DNA of 64,000 nucleotides from Trichopria drosophilae (GCA_030407085.1 CM059584.1:63379501-63443500), one strand, 5' to 3'. Counted from the first letter of the stretch, positions 1 through 11,234 are shown. Notes: generated by a model from the sequence alone, not told the origin. Program-made: numbers and translations.

Positions 1-122
1 TCACCACGGGGTCTGCCAGCCTCCGTGTCCGGCCTCCCCGTTGGTAATCAACATCGCCCCCGACCGGGCGGTACTGATCCGCGTAGTATTAGTCCCCCCG
101 GGAGGGCCCTGCCGCCCCCTTC

Positions 123-314
123 ATGGCACCGCTAGTTCCAGTAACGGTTCTCGGGGGACGTACCCTGGCCCAGGACGGTCCGAGACCGTTACGGGTCACC
201 CTCGCCGAGCGCCGCTGCTGGAATTGTGGCCAGCGAGGCTACCCGGCACATCGTTATTTCCAACGATTACGTGGGGGGGGGGGGGGGAGGTCTCGCGAGG
301 AAGGGGGACGTTAG
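123..314 (+). pseudogene. Retroelement gag zinc-knuckle fragment
   Basis: A short reading frame of about 63 residues ends in CWNCGQRGYPAHRYF, which has the spacing of a CCHC zinc knuckle (C-x2-C-x4-H-x4-C) but with Tyr in place of the expected His and of the last Cys. Such knuckles bind RNA in the nucleocapsid part of retrotransposon Gag proteins or in LINE ORF1 proteins. A GC-rich Arg/Pro-containing stretch precedes it, and an 11-bp run of G follows at about 275. No capsid, protease or reverse transcriptase is visible next to it, so this is a scrap cut by the window edge or already decayed. The family (Gypsy gag versus LINE ORF1) cannot be decided from what is here. Confidence 0.45.
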
Positions 315-479
315 CCCCATAAGCCGGACGTACCCGGTCCGGTAGCGGGTAATGGAGCCTCCTCCTTCCCACCCCGGCGTCATGGACGTGCCAGTGTCGT
401 TGTGCGTGAACTGCTGTCCCTTGCGATGATGTTGTCCTCTGCGATTTATTGTCACCATTTGCTATGCACATGTCGAGAC

Positions 480-1930
480 ATTTCGCGATTAAGTCTACGT
501 CGAATCACTTGTACTGAATCGGTTTTAAATTGTGGTTACCTACAGGAACTATAGTCCCTCGCTTGGCAACTTAATGGCTTCGATGAGACTATTGCCTGTA
601 AAAGGTTATATATTTTTTTTTATTGGTTGGCCCGTTGCGTTATATTGCCGTCCCGATCGTGCACAGTAATGACGTATAACTCACCGGATGGTATTCATAC
701 CTCCACCCATGCCTCCGCACATTAATTCAGTTAAATTCATATTACGTTAAAAGATATGGTTTCAGAAAAGTCTGTTCAGTGGCGTTAGATTGCGCGTTTA
801 ACATTGAGGACGCTAAGTCGTAACCTCTATTTAAATTTTAAGTTGGTTCGCGCCATTTAACGCAAACCATTGAAGTATTCTTGAGGCGCATTAACCGACC
901 TAATGGTTCAGCTCAAATTAAGTGCGTTGAGGCATACCCCTTAATAAAAAGTCAAGTTCGGTTCACGTCAACTTGCACATGCATAAGTTAAATTTAAGTC
1001 GCCTTATTTCGCGCAAGTTAATTACGTAAATTTGATTCGCGCTAAGTCGCACAAGTTATTTAGTTAAATTTGAGTCGCGCTAAATCGCGCAACAGCCCGT
1101 CTTGTTTAGTCTTGCGCTAAATCCGATAGACTACCAGATTATTTTGATACTGCTCGAACTCGCGCATGTAAAGTTTATTTTTCTTTGGCGCTAAACTGCG
1201 CAGTTAATTAGTTTTTGTTCATCATTCGAGATACGTCACACAATCCGTGTCAGTAGATCACGCTAATTCGCTCCCACCGTAGGTTTTAGTGGTCCGCGGC
1301 TAAGCCACGTATTTATGTACTTCAGGGTACGTCGCAATAAGGCACCAATTCGGGATCATGTGTACATATGTTTAGGTTATTAACTTCGGGACTTAGTATC
1401 TTAAGGCCGTCATCCCGTTGCGTTCAGTTGGCCCGAATACCGAATAAACCTACCTACCCCCCTCTCTTTTTGCAGTGATCGACCGCATTCGGGTATCTCA
1501 TTGTAAGCCGTAACCGTGATGATTCTCTTTTCTTTTGTCATCCGGGTTCCTCTTCACTCCATCATTCTCCTCACATTCCGTTTCGAGAAGAAGGATTAGA
1601 AATGTATGGAGCTGGAAGACGCGAATCCTAGTAGCGCGTAGAGTTTAAGAACTAGTTATAAGTCACAATGTATCAGCCAGATGGCGATTTCTCTATCCCG
1701 AGTGAACAGGGAAGTAACCCGTCGAATATGTTGTATTTTAATGTACCACCTACTTTGCGATTTTTTGTTTGGGATTAGCGATTAAGGATTTTGCGATATT
1801 TTGTTTGCGGCCGTGAAATTTACGATGATGATTATTTGTTACGATACCCCGTGTGCGATCATGATATGGATGTGTGTGATATTCCGTTATGATATGTAAT
1901 GAACGAGTGTTCCCTCCCCAGAACCTTGCG
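480..1930. other. Non-coding stretch with degenerate repeated motif
   Basis: I see no gene in this stretch. Between about 780 and 1,250 a degenerate motif recurs every 30-60 bases: GCGCTAA or GCGCAA followed by GTTAATT/AAATTT. Clear examples lie near 1,008, 1,040, 1,070 and 1,190. It looks like a degenerate tandem array or an LTR/UTR-type repetitive sequence, not coding DNA. Confidence 0.3.
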
Positions 1931-2190
1931 CGCGGACGTATGACGTACAGTACCCTAGGTGTACTGGAGTCAGGCCCGGGGGTTTGTGTCTAAACCCGTC
2001 ACACATCGGCACGCTGGCCGAACCTCGCGCCATCTCTTGAGGCCGAGCGTAACCCCGCCATCAAGTTCCGCCCCTCCCGGAGAAGGGCCGGGTTGTACCG
2101 GAGAGCGCCTCCACTCGGTTCCCCCCACTGGTCGTGCCGCAGTGCGCCTCCAGAGTTCCCGAGGAACGGGCCTCGGCCACTGCCGCCGAC

Positions 2191-2200
2191 CTCTCTCTCT

Positions 2201-2269
<69 letters not shown>
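2191..2269. repeat. CT/GA dinucleotide microsatellite
   Basis: An almost perfect (CT)n run of about 79 bp. All long open frames across 1,960-2,700 on both strands pass through this run as Ser-Leu or Arg-Glu repeats. They are open because of the repeat, and I do not call them genes. The flanks are GC-rich and hold no recognisable domain. Confidence 0.9.
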
Positions 2270-2272
<3 letters not shown>

Positions 2273-2932
2273 CGCTTTCTCTCACAGCGGCGACATCGAG
2301 CCCGAGACGAGTCGGTGACGTACAAAGCACTTTTCAACGCTCCGTATCGTCCCCTCCCACCACGAAGACCCCGAGGACGGTGCTCGTCATCACCCCGACG
2401 AGCACCTCCCCAGATAGGAGCCCGAGGACGAACCCCTCTTTTGCGCCGGTCGCTCGAGCGCGTAAGAGAAGAGCACGAGAGTACATTTAGTATCAGTGAG
2501 GCTCTCGAGAGTATAGCATACGCTCGTTCGCGCCCCGCGTTAAATTTTAAAATCTGTAATCCGGAAGAGAAGACGCCCCGCAATGAAGCAAGAAAAAAAG
2601 AACACCGAAGCAAGGATCCAACCTGGCTCAAGGACAAAGTGTCAACCCCAACCGGAATCAACTGGAGCAGCCAACCGGTCAGCCGGAAGATCCACCCGTA
2701 AGTAGGCTTTTTATTAATACCCTTCTATTGTCAGTTTATAGAGTCCCGGTCATCTCGCGAGAAGTTCCTTGGAAATTTTACGGAAAATTTTAGAGTTTCT
2801 GCCTTGCCCTTTTAAGGGCGAGGTTATAGTATTAAAATGTATTCATTAATTCTGGTAATTAACTGTTTTTATTCATAGATTCAATTGTATTAATAAATTA
2901 TCATTTCAATCTTCCTTTGTATTCAGATGCCC
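2270..2932. other. No recognisable gene
   Basis: GC-rich up to about 2,560, then AT-rich. The open frames that cross it contain low-complexity Arg/Pro/Ser sequence and extend from the CT microsatellite. I see no supported feature. Confidence 0.4.
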
Positions 2933-3780
2933 TGCTTAAAAAACGGATAGGAATGGACGCATATGGATAGAAATCTTATCCGAAATTCGATCATTTCTAT
3001 CCATTTCAATCCCTTTCTATCCAATACACTCATATTTATCCGAAAATATCCGTAAAAAGTATTGCAACTTAATCCAACTTTGTAAGAATCTATAAAAACC
3101 ACTAAGTTCATTCATTTTTATCCGACCTAACGGATATTTTAAAATAAACATTAAACATAAAAATCTTTGACCACCCAACTTTTATAACTCCATAAATTCT
3201 TCGTAATTTCTGAAGAACTAAAGAAACAAATTTTCGTCATAGTGGGCGTAAAATTCGAGGTTAGATCCGAATTTGACTGAGTAAAATATGTCAGCTGTTT
3301 CCTAACCTTTCGAGCATCAAATTCGTCAAGAGATCGGATAGAAACGTATTCACTGGCAAGGAGAGCACCCAGACGGTAATAGATACAGTTGTCGTCAAGA
3401 GATCGGATAGAAACATATTCACTGGCAATGAGAGCGCCCGGACGATAATGGATACAGTTGTCATCAAGAGATCGGATAGAAACCTATTACATTTAGTACG
3501 GACAATAAATGGAAAGAATTGGATAAAAATGAAACGATGGAACATGATAAACCTGTACACGGTAGATTTCGGATAAATAAGTTTTAATTTGGCATACTCG
3601 TCATTTGCGGATGGAACAGGATGGAACCGGATCGGAACTTTTCGTAAATCAGTTGGATGTAAACGTATTGTTTCTCTATCCAATATTCGGATAAAGAATG
3701 ATTAAAATAATACGTTTAGAAAACAGGACGCAAGCGGATTGACTTGCAATCCTATCCATTTCTATCCGTTTTTCTAAGCA
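2933..3780. mobile_element. Non-autonomous DNA element with GGATA-rich ends
   Basis: The left end (TGCTTAAAAAACGGATAGG) and the reverse complement of the right end (TGCTTAGAAAAACGGATAG) form imperfect terminal inverted repeats of about 25 bp around an 848-bp body. The body is crowded with GGATA/TATCC motifs in both orientations, as in subterminal transposase-binding repeats. It has no coding capacity: the 62-, 130- and 64-residue minus-strand frames inside it contain only repeat-derived sequence. A target-site duplication is not obvious, so the superfamily is unassigned. Confidence 0.6.
3324..3492. repeat. 69-bp tandem repeat, about 2.4 copies
   Basis: The unit starts CGTCAAGAGATCGGATAGAA. 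Copies begin at 3,324, 3,393 and 3,462 (the last partial, starting CATCAAGAG), an exact 69-bp period. The array lies inside the 2,933-3,780 element and carries its GGATA motif, so it probably amplified the subterminal motif. Confidence 0.85.
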
Positions 3781-4600
3781 TTCGTTGACTTTCTCACTCT
3801 GTCTCTCCTCCCTCTCACTCATCCCCCTCCACTTCGCCTTCCTATGTTCTCGTGCACACTCTCGCGACAACTTTGAACTTTGAACGCGAGTTCGGTTGCT
3901 CGGTGTCTTCTCTCTTATTCTCGTTCTTTGTCACTCCTACTAACTTAACGTCACTTCCCCGTAATTCACGCGCTTGCGCAGTCTCACTCCCAGCACGTGT
4001 CGTCCGCAAGCCACTTTGCCAAATTCAGTCAAAATATGTATAAAATATACCACTTACGGGCTCATCGAAGAAATTCACCGATTTTTCCACCCTACCTATG
4101 TTTTCCGCCCACTCTTCTTCTCACCTCACAGCCTCAACGATGTTGTCTTCAGGACTTAACCTTTAACTTTTCGGCTTAGGAATGGAAGCCTCGGAAATTC
4201 CTCTCTCTAGCTCGCCTTCCGAATGGATAAACGAGCTATTTTTTCGCCTAGCTCACAGTTATTACGACTCTCGTCGCCTGTAACAAAAACTCCCCAGAAT
4301 TTCTCTTACAGTAAATCCACAACTTATTGACATGCAATCGCACTCACCTCGCAACCGGAAGTCTTATATTTTTTGTAAATCATTACATAAAATTATTATT
4401 ACTAATAAGCACTCATTATTTTTATTTATCAAACTTACGTAATTTTCAATATTGCATACACAATGTTTTATTTGTTGAGTGATTGAGTAGCAATTTTATA
4501 AAGATAGTTTCTTAATTTAAATGCACTAATCGATATTAATTTATAAAATTTTCTTTAATGAATAATAAATTAATTTAAATTGTCAGTATACGATAGGAGC
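3781..4600. other. No recognisable gene
   Basis: Pyrimidine-rich on the plus strand to about 4,170, then AT-rich. Several overlapping 60-63 residue frames share no domain and conflict with one another. I see nothing I can support here. Confidence 0.4.
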
Positions 4601-5137
4601 ATGAGGGACTGCGGGGCAGATCGGGGTTGGATTCAATACATTACATCGGAGAGCTAAGAAGGAATCGAGAAGACGGCAGGGACGAATCCCACAATGTGCG
4701 CGTGGGGCCCTGCGCTAAGGCAGATTGAAAATTATAATTGGATTAAATAATATAGATTGAATATAATATAAATAACAAATAAATAGGTCTTTAATTATTA
4801 TTATATTAATATCACTTAATTATTTAATTTTATAGAATTAAGTAATCCATTACGTGTTCAATTCAGTATCTTTTTCAATGTAAGGGGTAATAGTCAATAC
4901 ACGTATAATTCAGTAATTTCTTGATTTAAATTAACTAAACGGTATTACTTGAAAACATTTTTTCTATGAATAATAAGTCAATTTATATTCCTGTACTAAC
5001 AGCACTGCATTAGTTATTTTCAGTACAATTACACAATTATCAATATTCCACCCTCATTGTTGTATTTGCTACGTTAAAAAAGGATAAGAAATTTTTGTTT
5101 GCTGTTACTTACAATTTCCCTCCATTCATCTGCATGT

Positions 5138-5192
5138 CATCCGATGGTCGAGTGGTTTAATCGCCGGAAAGATCTGAGTTCGAATCTCGAAG
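5138..5192 (+). repeat. tRNA-like SINE head or decayed tRNA
   Basis: A box A-like TGGTCGAGTGG at 5,145-5,155 and a box B-like GTTCGAATC at 5,178-5,186 are in the right order and orientation for an internal Pol III promoter. The spacing is too short for a complete tRNA with an anticodon arm, and a T-rich run follows. I read it as a tRNA-derived SINE head or a truncated tRNA, not a working tRNA gene. Confidence 0.5.
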
Positions 5193-5789
5193 TATTTTTT
5201 TTTCTGTTATAAATAATGTGCTCGAATAATTTTTTTTTTAATTTTAGCAGTGAAATTGCACATACTTATTAGTATATTGTTGTACCTCTCTCAAGGCAGG
5301 GAATATCCATCATTTTTTCTTTTACATTACATGTATAAGTAAAAAATGAATTATCTAAACAAGTTTTTAGTCCTCAATATTAATTTCTTTAATTATTATT
5401 ATATTACAATTATCTGTTTGTTAAAAAAATTATGTAATTTATTGTGTTCAATTTATTTATTTTTGTTCAATTTTAGCAATACTATTCATTATATTTATTA
5501 CTGTAATGCCGTGCCTCTGTCAATGCAATATTATGTCCATAATTTCTTTTTTTACATTAACTAAATGCTATTACTATATACAATTATTTGCACAAATATC
5601 AAGTCAATAAATTATCACACTTATAGCATTTAATGATTTATTTTCAATAATATTACACAATTACATATCAACATTACGCAGGCAATGCGTTATTTGCGAC
5701 GTTAAACAAGGATGAGAATTGATGATACATTAAGTGTATAAAAATAGAAATAATACGTAATCATATGTAAGTTAAATTAAAAAAAAAAT

Positions 5790-5846
5790 TTCCCGACGGA
5801 GATTTTAATTTATAAGTCAAACGCTGTAACCACTCAACCAGGGTAC
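5790..5846 (-). repeat. tRNA-like SINE head
   Basis: On the minus strand, TGGTTGAGTGG (complement of 5,830-5,840) matches box A and is followed by ACAGCG and a degenerate box B just before a poly-A/T run. It resembles the two similar sequences at about 5.1 and 6.2 kb. Confidence 0.45.
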
Positions 5847-6195
5847 AATTTATTAATTTGTAATCCGTAAGAGTATAATTTTCGGAAGCCTTTGTAATCA
5901 AATTACCTCGGTGAACGCACATAAACACATATTATTACTAATAATATTCTTTTAATTATATTATATTGCGCATTTGGGTTTTCCTTCAATCAGCTTTGTT
6001 GTACATATAATAGGATATTTACACTCATTAATAATAATGAATCGAATAAATAATAGAAATAGAAACCAACAATATTATTTTCGCTCTAAAATTGAATATC
6101 TCACATTTTGCTTTAATCGTTAAAAAATAAAATAATTAAGATACGTCTAGTAGATGACATTTTTAAAAAATCACTATGTAAATTACATTAAAAAA

Positions 6196-6258
6196 ATCCT
6201 CGACGAGGACGCGATCCGCAAAAGATTCAACTACGCTGTAACCATTCAACCACCGTAT
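6196..6258 (-). repeat. tRNA-like SINE head
   Basis: On the minus strand, TGGTTGAATGGTTACAGCG (box A like, complement of 6,234-6,252) is followed by GGATCGCGTCCTCGTCGAGG and a T-run. This is the third tRNA-like unit within 1.1 kb, all set in the same AT-rich block. Confidence 0.45.
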
Positions 6259-6449
6259 AATTGTTTTTTCTAATAATGGGTCAACCGCTAATAGTTTTCC
6301 TAGGACGTCATTTCTTGTATATGTATGTATCTTTATTGCATTCACTTACGTGTTTACATTTTTTTCGACTTTTTTACATTTAATTTTCTGCATTCTTTTT
6401 TCTTTTTTTTCTCAATCAACCATTACTTGCTTTACACTTAAACAATTTC

Positions 6450-7002
6450 ATTCATTCAGTATGCCTTCATTCATTCTTCATTCATTCATTCATTCATTCA
6501 TTAATTTATTCATTCATTCATTCATTCATTCATTCATTCAGTATGCCTTCATTCATTCTTCATTCATTCATTCATTCATTCATTCATTCATTCATTCATT
6601 CATTCATTCATTCATTCATTCATTCATTCATTCATTCATTCATTCATTCATTCATTCATTCATTCATTCATTCATTCATTCATTCATTCATTCATTCATT
6701 CATTCATTCATTCATTCATTCATTCATTCATTCATTCATTCATTCATTCATTCATTCATTCATTCATTCATTCATTCATTCATTCATTCATTCATTCATT
6801 CATTCATTCATTCATTCGTTCGTTCATTCATTCATTCATTCATTCATTCATTCATTCATTCGTTCATTCATTCATTCATTCATTCATTCATTCGTTCATT
6901 CGTTCATTCGTTCATTCATTCATTCATTCATTCATTCATTCGTTCATTCATTCATTCATTCATTCATTCATTCGTTCGTTCATTCATTCATTTATTCATT
7001 CA
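6450..7002. repeat. TTCA tetranucleotide microsatellite
   Basis: About 550 bp of (TTCA)n with scattered TTCG variants, mostly in the last 200 bp, and one internal duplication of a short interrupting block (GTATGCC near 6,460 and 6,541). It produces a very long open frame of His-Ser-Phe-Ile repeats that is not a gene. Its right edge abuts the broken reverse transcriptase of the minus-strand LINE. Confidence 0.95.
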
Positions 7003-7009
7003 CTTTTCC

Positions 7010-8038
7010 AAATCGGGACCAATACCCCAACTCCCCACTTTTTCGGAAATCCTACCCCCTCCCACACTGATTTTATTAAGCCCTCAATCTTCAATCCCAC
7101 CTTTACTCCCCCTTCTTTCCACGCCCCGTTTTTTATCCCATCTAACCCCGCTGCCTTTCCCCTTTTCAGCCTTTTTATTTCTGTATTTACTTCCTCTTAA
7201 CTTATTCCCTCTCCTTCCTTTCTATTTACCTTTATCTTTCTCTGCTTCCCATATCCCCTCCCTTTTTTCCCTCCCTCTATTTAAAAAACCCACGCCTTTG
7301 CTTCTGTCCTTATATTGTTTATTTCCATCTCCTGTTTTTTTTTGTACTCGTCCCCTTTCTAGGTGCATAAGCTTCTATATTCTCTTCTGCTCTTTATAAA
7401 ATCGTCATATCTTATATTGATCTTTTCACTATCTTCTCCTCATCCTATTTACTCTCTTTTTCTCTTACACTCTCTATCCAACCATGGACACCACCCTACT
7501 TGTCTCCTTTTTCCTTTCTTCCTTAATTTCACTGCTTCCTTTATTTCCCTTTCCATTTCCTCCCATTCCTCCTCTACTCCTTTCCTCGTCCATATCATCT
7601 CCTCCATCTTCTCCTTGAACTCTTTGACACCCTCTTCCGACCAGTCTTGAACCATCCCGTCTTCACCATTTAATTTTTCTTTCCTTACGCTTTTGTTACC
7701 AATTTCGATTATTATCGGCTGATGATCCGATTCCATCCTACATCCCACGTGGAATTTATTCACTCTTCTCCCCGCCCTTTCATACGTCCATTCTTTCATA
7801 AGTTCCCCCACCCTCGCTCATCTACCCATGTTTCCGTCAGCCCTCCTTCTCCGTCAGTTTCCTTCAGAAAATCCCAGTAATCCTCGTCTTTTTTCTTTAA
7901 TCCTGCTACATTCCATATCACCCCTCTTACCATCTCTTTTTCTGTATTTACTTCTTTCTTACTCTTCTTGTCTTTTTTATCTTTTTTATTTCTTCTGCCT
8001 TCTTCCTTTCCCCTTCTCCGGTCTTTCCCTTCTGTCAT
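7010..8038 (-). pseudogene. LINE ORF2 fragment (endonuclease and start of RT)
   Basis: The minus strand encodes remnants of a non-LTR retrotransposon ORF2. The N-terminal part (8,038-7,796) has an apurinic-type endonuclease start, VIWNVAGL, followed by LTETWVDERGW with the catalytic Glu. The next part (7,811-7,449) restarts near the endonuclease end with ESDHQPI. The middle of the endonuclease, which should contain the GDFN motif, is deleted. Further on (about 7,200-7,010) the RT fingers region is readable across stops: KRLKRGKAAGLDGIKNGAWK, then GFPKKWGVGVLVPIWK. The coding remnant stops exactly at the TTCA microsatellite, so the palm with its catalytic Asp pair is missing. It cannot be functional. 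The clade is not resolved. Confidence 0.75.
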
Positions 8039-8310
8039 CCTCTATCTCATTCATACTTATCTCTCTCTCCAGAATATCTTCTCTTTCATACCTCTCATTT
8101 TCTCATCCCACACATACAGCTTTTGATTCAAATACCCCTTCCCAAAGCCCATCTTTACATTATTTCTTTTTGTCTTTCACACCTCATCCACACTCTTATC
8201 TCACGCTGCATCTCTCTCTCTCTCTCTCTTCTCTTGTTAAATCGTCATCTACATATACTTTTTCCATCGCACTATCTTTTAACATTTTGCTTTTCTTTAA
8301 TATCGCTAAT

Positions 8311-9012
8311 TTATCCTCTACTCAATTTCTCTATAACTGTCTTAGCTCTCTCTCTCCCTACTATACACAACTCCTCTAGTTCTATCTTCTTCTCATTCAT
8401 TCCTATCTCATTCAAAACACGATTCACTATCTCTCCCGCTTTTTCATTTTCTCTCACATCCATCCCTTTTATTACTATATTCTTTTTCTTCTCTCTTCTT
8501 TCCATTTCTTCACATCTTTTCTTCACCATCCTTAGTTCTTCTCGCATTTCCTCTCTCCCCTAGTTCATTTTAGCATCTCTTTTCAACATATCTTTTTTTA
8601 AATTTTCCCATTACTTTTTTCTTTCCTCTCTCAATTCTTCGATTATATTTTCTCTTCTTTCTTTCACTATCTCATCTTTCTTTGCTCGCATTTCTTGAGC
8701 CATGTTCGTCTTCATTTCCTTAATTATCTCCTCTTTCATTTCTTTTATGAACTTTTTAATTTCTTCTTTATTCATTTTCTCCGCTTCACCTTTCCTCTGA
8801 CTGTTCTTTTCCCCACTTGACTCGTTCTTTATTTCCTTCGTTCTCCTCTTCACGATCTGCTTTGCGCGGTTTCCCTCTTCTTCCTTCTCATTCTTCTCTA
8901 CTTTTCTCTTGGCTATCCACGACGTTAAACTGCTAACTGAACTGCAGCTACTTCCTCTTTCCTTCTTCAGCCTCTCCGCGTTTTTCGGTCTTCCTCTACT
9001 CTTCGTTATCAC
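8311..9012 (-). pseudogene. LINE ORF1 fragment, coiled-coil and RRM-like
   Basis: Two minus-strand frames (9,012-8,611 and 8,547-8,311) join with a frameshift or small gap into an ORF1-type protein. The first starts Met-Ile-Thr-Lys-Ser-Arg-Gly-Arg-Pro and is rich in Lys and Glu with heptad-like spacing, a probable coiled coil. The second carries REKKKNIVIKGMD, the start of the RRM-like domain shared by L1-type ORF1 proteins (compare RKKNIVITGL in the LINE ORF1 at 10.7 kb). These proteins bind element RNA. It lies just upstream, in transcription sense, of the ORF2 remnant and belongs to the same decayed LINE. Confidence 0.7.
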
Positions 9013-9613
9013 CGTGCTACTACTTTCTCCTTTTCCACCTTCCTCTTCACCACTCCTTAGCTTCGCTTACCTTTCCGTATTGGATTCCGCCGACTTAGCC
9101 GACACTTCCTTCCCGCGCTCGCTCTTTCTTAACCACCTTTCGACTATCTCTCTTTTCACCTCTTCTGCCGTCCGAGATTCAGGTGAATTCTTGCCGATGT
9201 CCCCACCATACAGCTATATTAATTACCGCTTAATGGAAATGTTCTTATCGGTCAACAAGTGTATTGTTTCTGACGACTTTTGATCTTTTCGACACCGCGA
9301 AGTCGACTTATCCGGATGACCGGTGTCTCCCTCTCGAGGTCAAAATTAGAATATTTGATCGCGACGTTGGTCTCACTCACGTGGAAATTTGTAGGTTAGG
9401 TCTTAACAGATCTTTACCTTTGATTTCCCGTGACCTCCGTCCACACCCGCAATCCCAGACTCGTCCAGTTCTTTTGCAATTACTCACTTTGCAATTTCTG
9501 AAAAGGAAAGAACGCCCGCAGGCAGAATAGAGCAGAAAATTGTTCTATTTGTAGGTTCGCAATAACACACGTCTATCTCAATTACTCACCAAAATGGAAG
9601 TCCATTTCTTGTA
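9013..9613. other. No recognisable gene
   Basis: Probably includes the 5' untranslated part of the minus-strand LINE up to about 9.1-9.2 kb, then target DNA into which the next LINE inserted. An 88-residue open frame at 9,264-9,530 shows no motif I recognise. Confidence 0.35.
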
Positions 9614-9627
9614 TATATTTACCGATA
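9614..9627. repeat. Target-site duplication, left copy
   Basis: TATATTTACCGATA, identical to 14,836-14,849. It defines the 5' boundary of the LINE. Confidence 0.85.
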
Positions 9628-10152
9628 GAGTTCATTTCCGGTCGTGGAGTTCATTTCCGGTCGTGCAACTGTCACCACGGAAATTTTCGTGCTCGCACTT
9701 TGCGACAGCTTTTTACCATTAAAGCCCGGGAAGGGCTAAAATTTTTATTCGGCCCCCCGCCGGTCTTCGCAAGTCGCGGTTTTGGTTCGCTAACGAGTGG
9801 TTTCTCATGCCGGTTTTTTTTTTAAACGCTCTGTGTGCCTAAAGTGGGAAGTGTGTTCTTAACATAACTGTCATTTCACTCTGACCGCCGTTTTGACTCG
9901 CACACGCTTTGCCAGTGCATTTTGGCATCGGGATTGACTTTCGCTTTCGGGCGTTATAGTGCGCACCGGCGATCTCTTTTTGATTTTTGTTTTTTTTTAG
10001 AGACCGCGTGGCCGTGAGTTTAAGTAAGGCGTGTGGCGCACTTGTCAGTGCGCACCCAGTGACGTTGTTTCCTTTGCCACGTTCACTCGCCTTATTGCTC
10101 GCCTCTATTTCACCCGGTCTCCGCTAGAGGCAGCACGTTCCGGGAGTCGCCC

Positions 10153-11226
10153 ATGTCCGAAGAGGGGTCTCCCTTTCCAGCTTGCTCCGAGTCAACGCCT
10201 TCTTCCTCGGTGATACGCAACAGGGTCGAGCTCCTTACTCCGCCTCAACCTATTACTTCTGTAGCGGGTCGGCCTTCGACTGCGCGGAGATGGCGGAAGT
10301 ATAGCAGCCCCGCTCAGGCCTCTATTACGCGCTACTACGAACCAAAGCGCCTGCGGTCGCCCGAGTTTCACTCGGAGCTAACCACCGACGTTCTGCAACC
10401 TGCGAAAATAAGGCCGCGCTCCCCGTTGCAACAAGCTTCTGTCTTACCATCTGCTGACGACGAAATGGATGCTGCAACCATACAAAAAATGCAGGACAGC
10501 ATCATTGGTGCCTTGGCAACAAGAATTGATGCTGTCAACAACAAAATTGACGCTGTCAATAATAAAATTGATGATTCCAATCAGGAGCGTAAAACGGAAT
10601 CGAACCACCTACTCTCTGCGTTTACCTCGTTTAAAACGGAGGTCATGAATGAAATTAGCGAGCTCAAAAAAACAATTCAAGAAAAAGACGACGAAATCAA
10701 AAGACTTGCCGCGAGAATCGAGTCTCAGGACAAATCTGCTCGCAAAAAGAATATTGTGATAACCGGCTTAAACCCTACGGAAGATGTCTCTACCGCTGTC
10801 GACCAGTTCCTACTGTCCAATTTTGAGCTCGGGAATGTATTGGATATAGCCTATGTCATCAAGAAGGAGCCCCCCACCATCCTGGCTGAATTGACATCTG
10901 CTCGTGCCAAAGCGTTTATCATGACCAATAAACGAAGGATTCTGGCTAACTCGAGCATCTTCATCTCGGGCGACCATACTAAACTTGAGTCCAAAATCGA
11001 ATTTTATGCCCGGGAATTGTCCCGAAAGGCCTTGCAAGAGGGGAAAAAGGTCGTAAAAAAGCATCGCCGCATACAAATTGACGGTGCCTGGCATACCTGG
11101 TCCGACAATTTGGACAAGTTCGTCTGCGAAGAAGTGACGACAGTGGGCAAGCCTCCAAGAACTTTTGCGCAGGCGCTCCAACCTCTGGTGTCTAGCTCAA
11201 AAAACGGCAAACAACCGCCCACGTAA
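10153..11226 (+). CDS. LINE ORF1 protein
   Basis: An intact frame of 357 residues starting at ATG 10,153. The first 100 residues are Ser/Pro/Arg-rich and probably disordered. Residues about 115-195 are Asp/Asn/Lys/Glu-rich with a repeated AVNNKIDAVNNKID heptad-type pattern and then SELKKTIQEKDDEIKRLAAR, a coiled coil expected to trimerise. From about residue 197, KKNIVITGL opens an RRM-like domain, and a C-terminal basic helical segment follows (about 275-320). This is the L1-type ORF1 architecture, an RNA-binding chaperone that packages element RNA in cytoplasmic particles. The stop at 11,224 lies directly before the ORF2 frame, suggesting reinitiation or internal entry for ORF2. Confidence 0.85.
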   Translation: MSEEGSPFPACSESTPSSSVIRNRVELLTPPQPITSVAGRPSTARRWRKYSSPAQASITRYYEPKRLRSPEFHSELTTDVLQPAKIRPRSPLQQASVLPSADDEMDAATIQKMQDSIIGALATRIDAVNNKIDAVNNKIDDSNQERKTESNHLLSAFTSFKTEVMNEISELKKTIQEKDDEIKRLAARIESQDKSARKKNIVITGLNPTEDVSTAVDQFLLSNFELGNVLDIAYVIKKEPPTILAELTSARAKAFIMTNKRRILANSSIFISGDHTKLESKIEFYARELSRKALQEGKKVVKKHRRIQIDGAWHTWSDNLDKFVCEEVTTVGKPPRTFAQALQPLVSSSKNGKQPPT

Positions 11227-11234
11227 GCAAGACC

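Larger units (their letters stand above)
4600..6340. other. AT-rich block with SINE heads only
   Basis: Very AT-rich. Apart from three tRNA-like units I see no gene; the 72- and 60-residue frames are low-complexity Leu/Ile/Asn/Tyr or cross the SINE heads. A more GC-rich patch at about 4,590-4,730 is not assignable. Confidence 0.4.

Noticed and set aside
1999..2701. Long Ser-Leu / Arg-Glu frames on both strands
   Set aside because: They are open only because of the CT/GA microsatellite; no domain in any frame.
3324..3492. CRISPR array
   Set aside because: A plain 69-bp tandem repeat without unique spacers, in a eukaryotic TE context.
5138..5192. Functional tRNA gene
   Set aside because: Box A to box B spacing is too short for a complete cloverleaf and the acceptor stem does not pair.
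6350..7399. 349-residue open frame of His-Ser-Phe-Ile repeats
   Set aside because: Produced entirely by the TTCA microsatellite and flanking pyrimidine-rich DNA.
7363..8563. Plus-strand Leu/Ser/Phe-rich frames that look like membrane proteins
   Set aside because: They are complements of the Lys/Glu-rich minus-strand LINE ORFs, which have recognisable endonuclease and RRM-like motifs.
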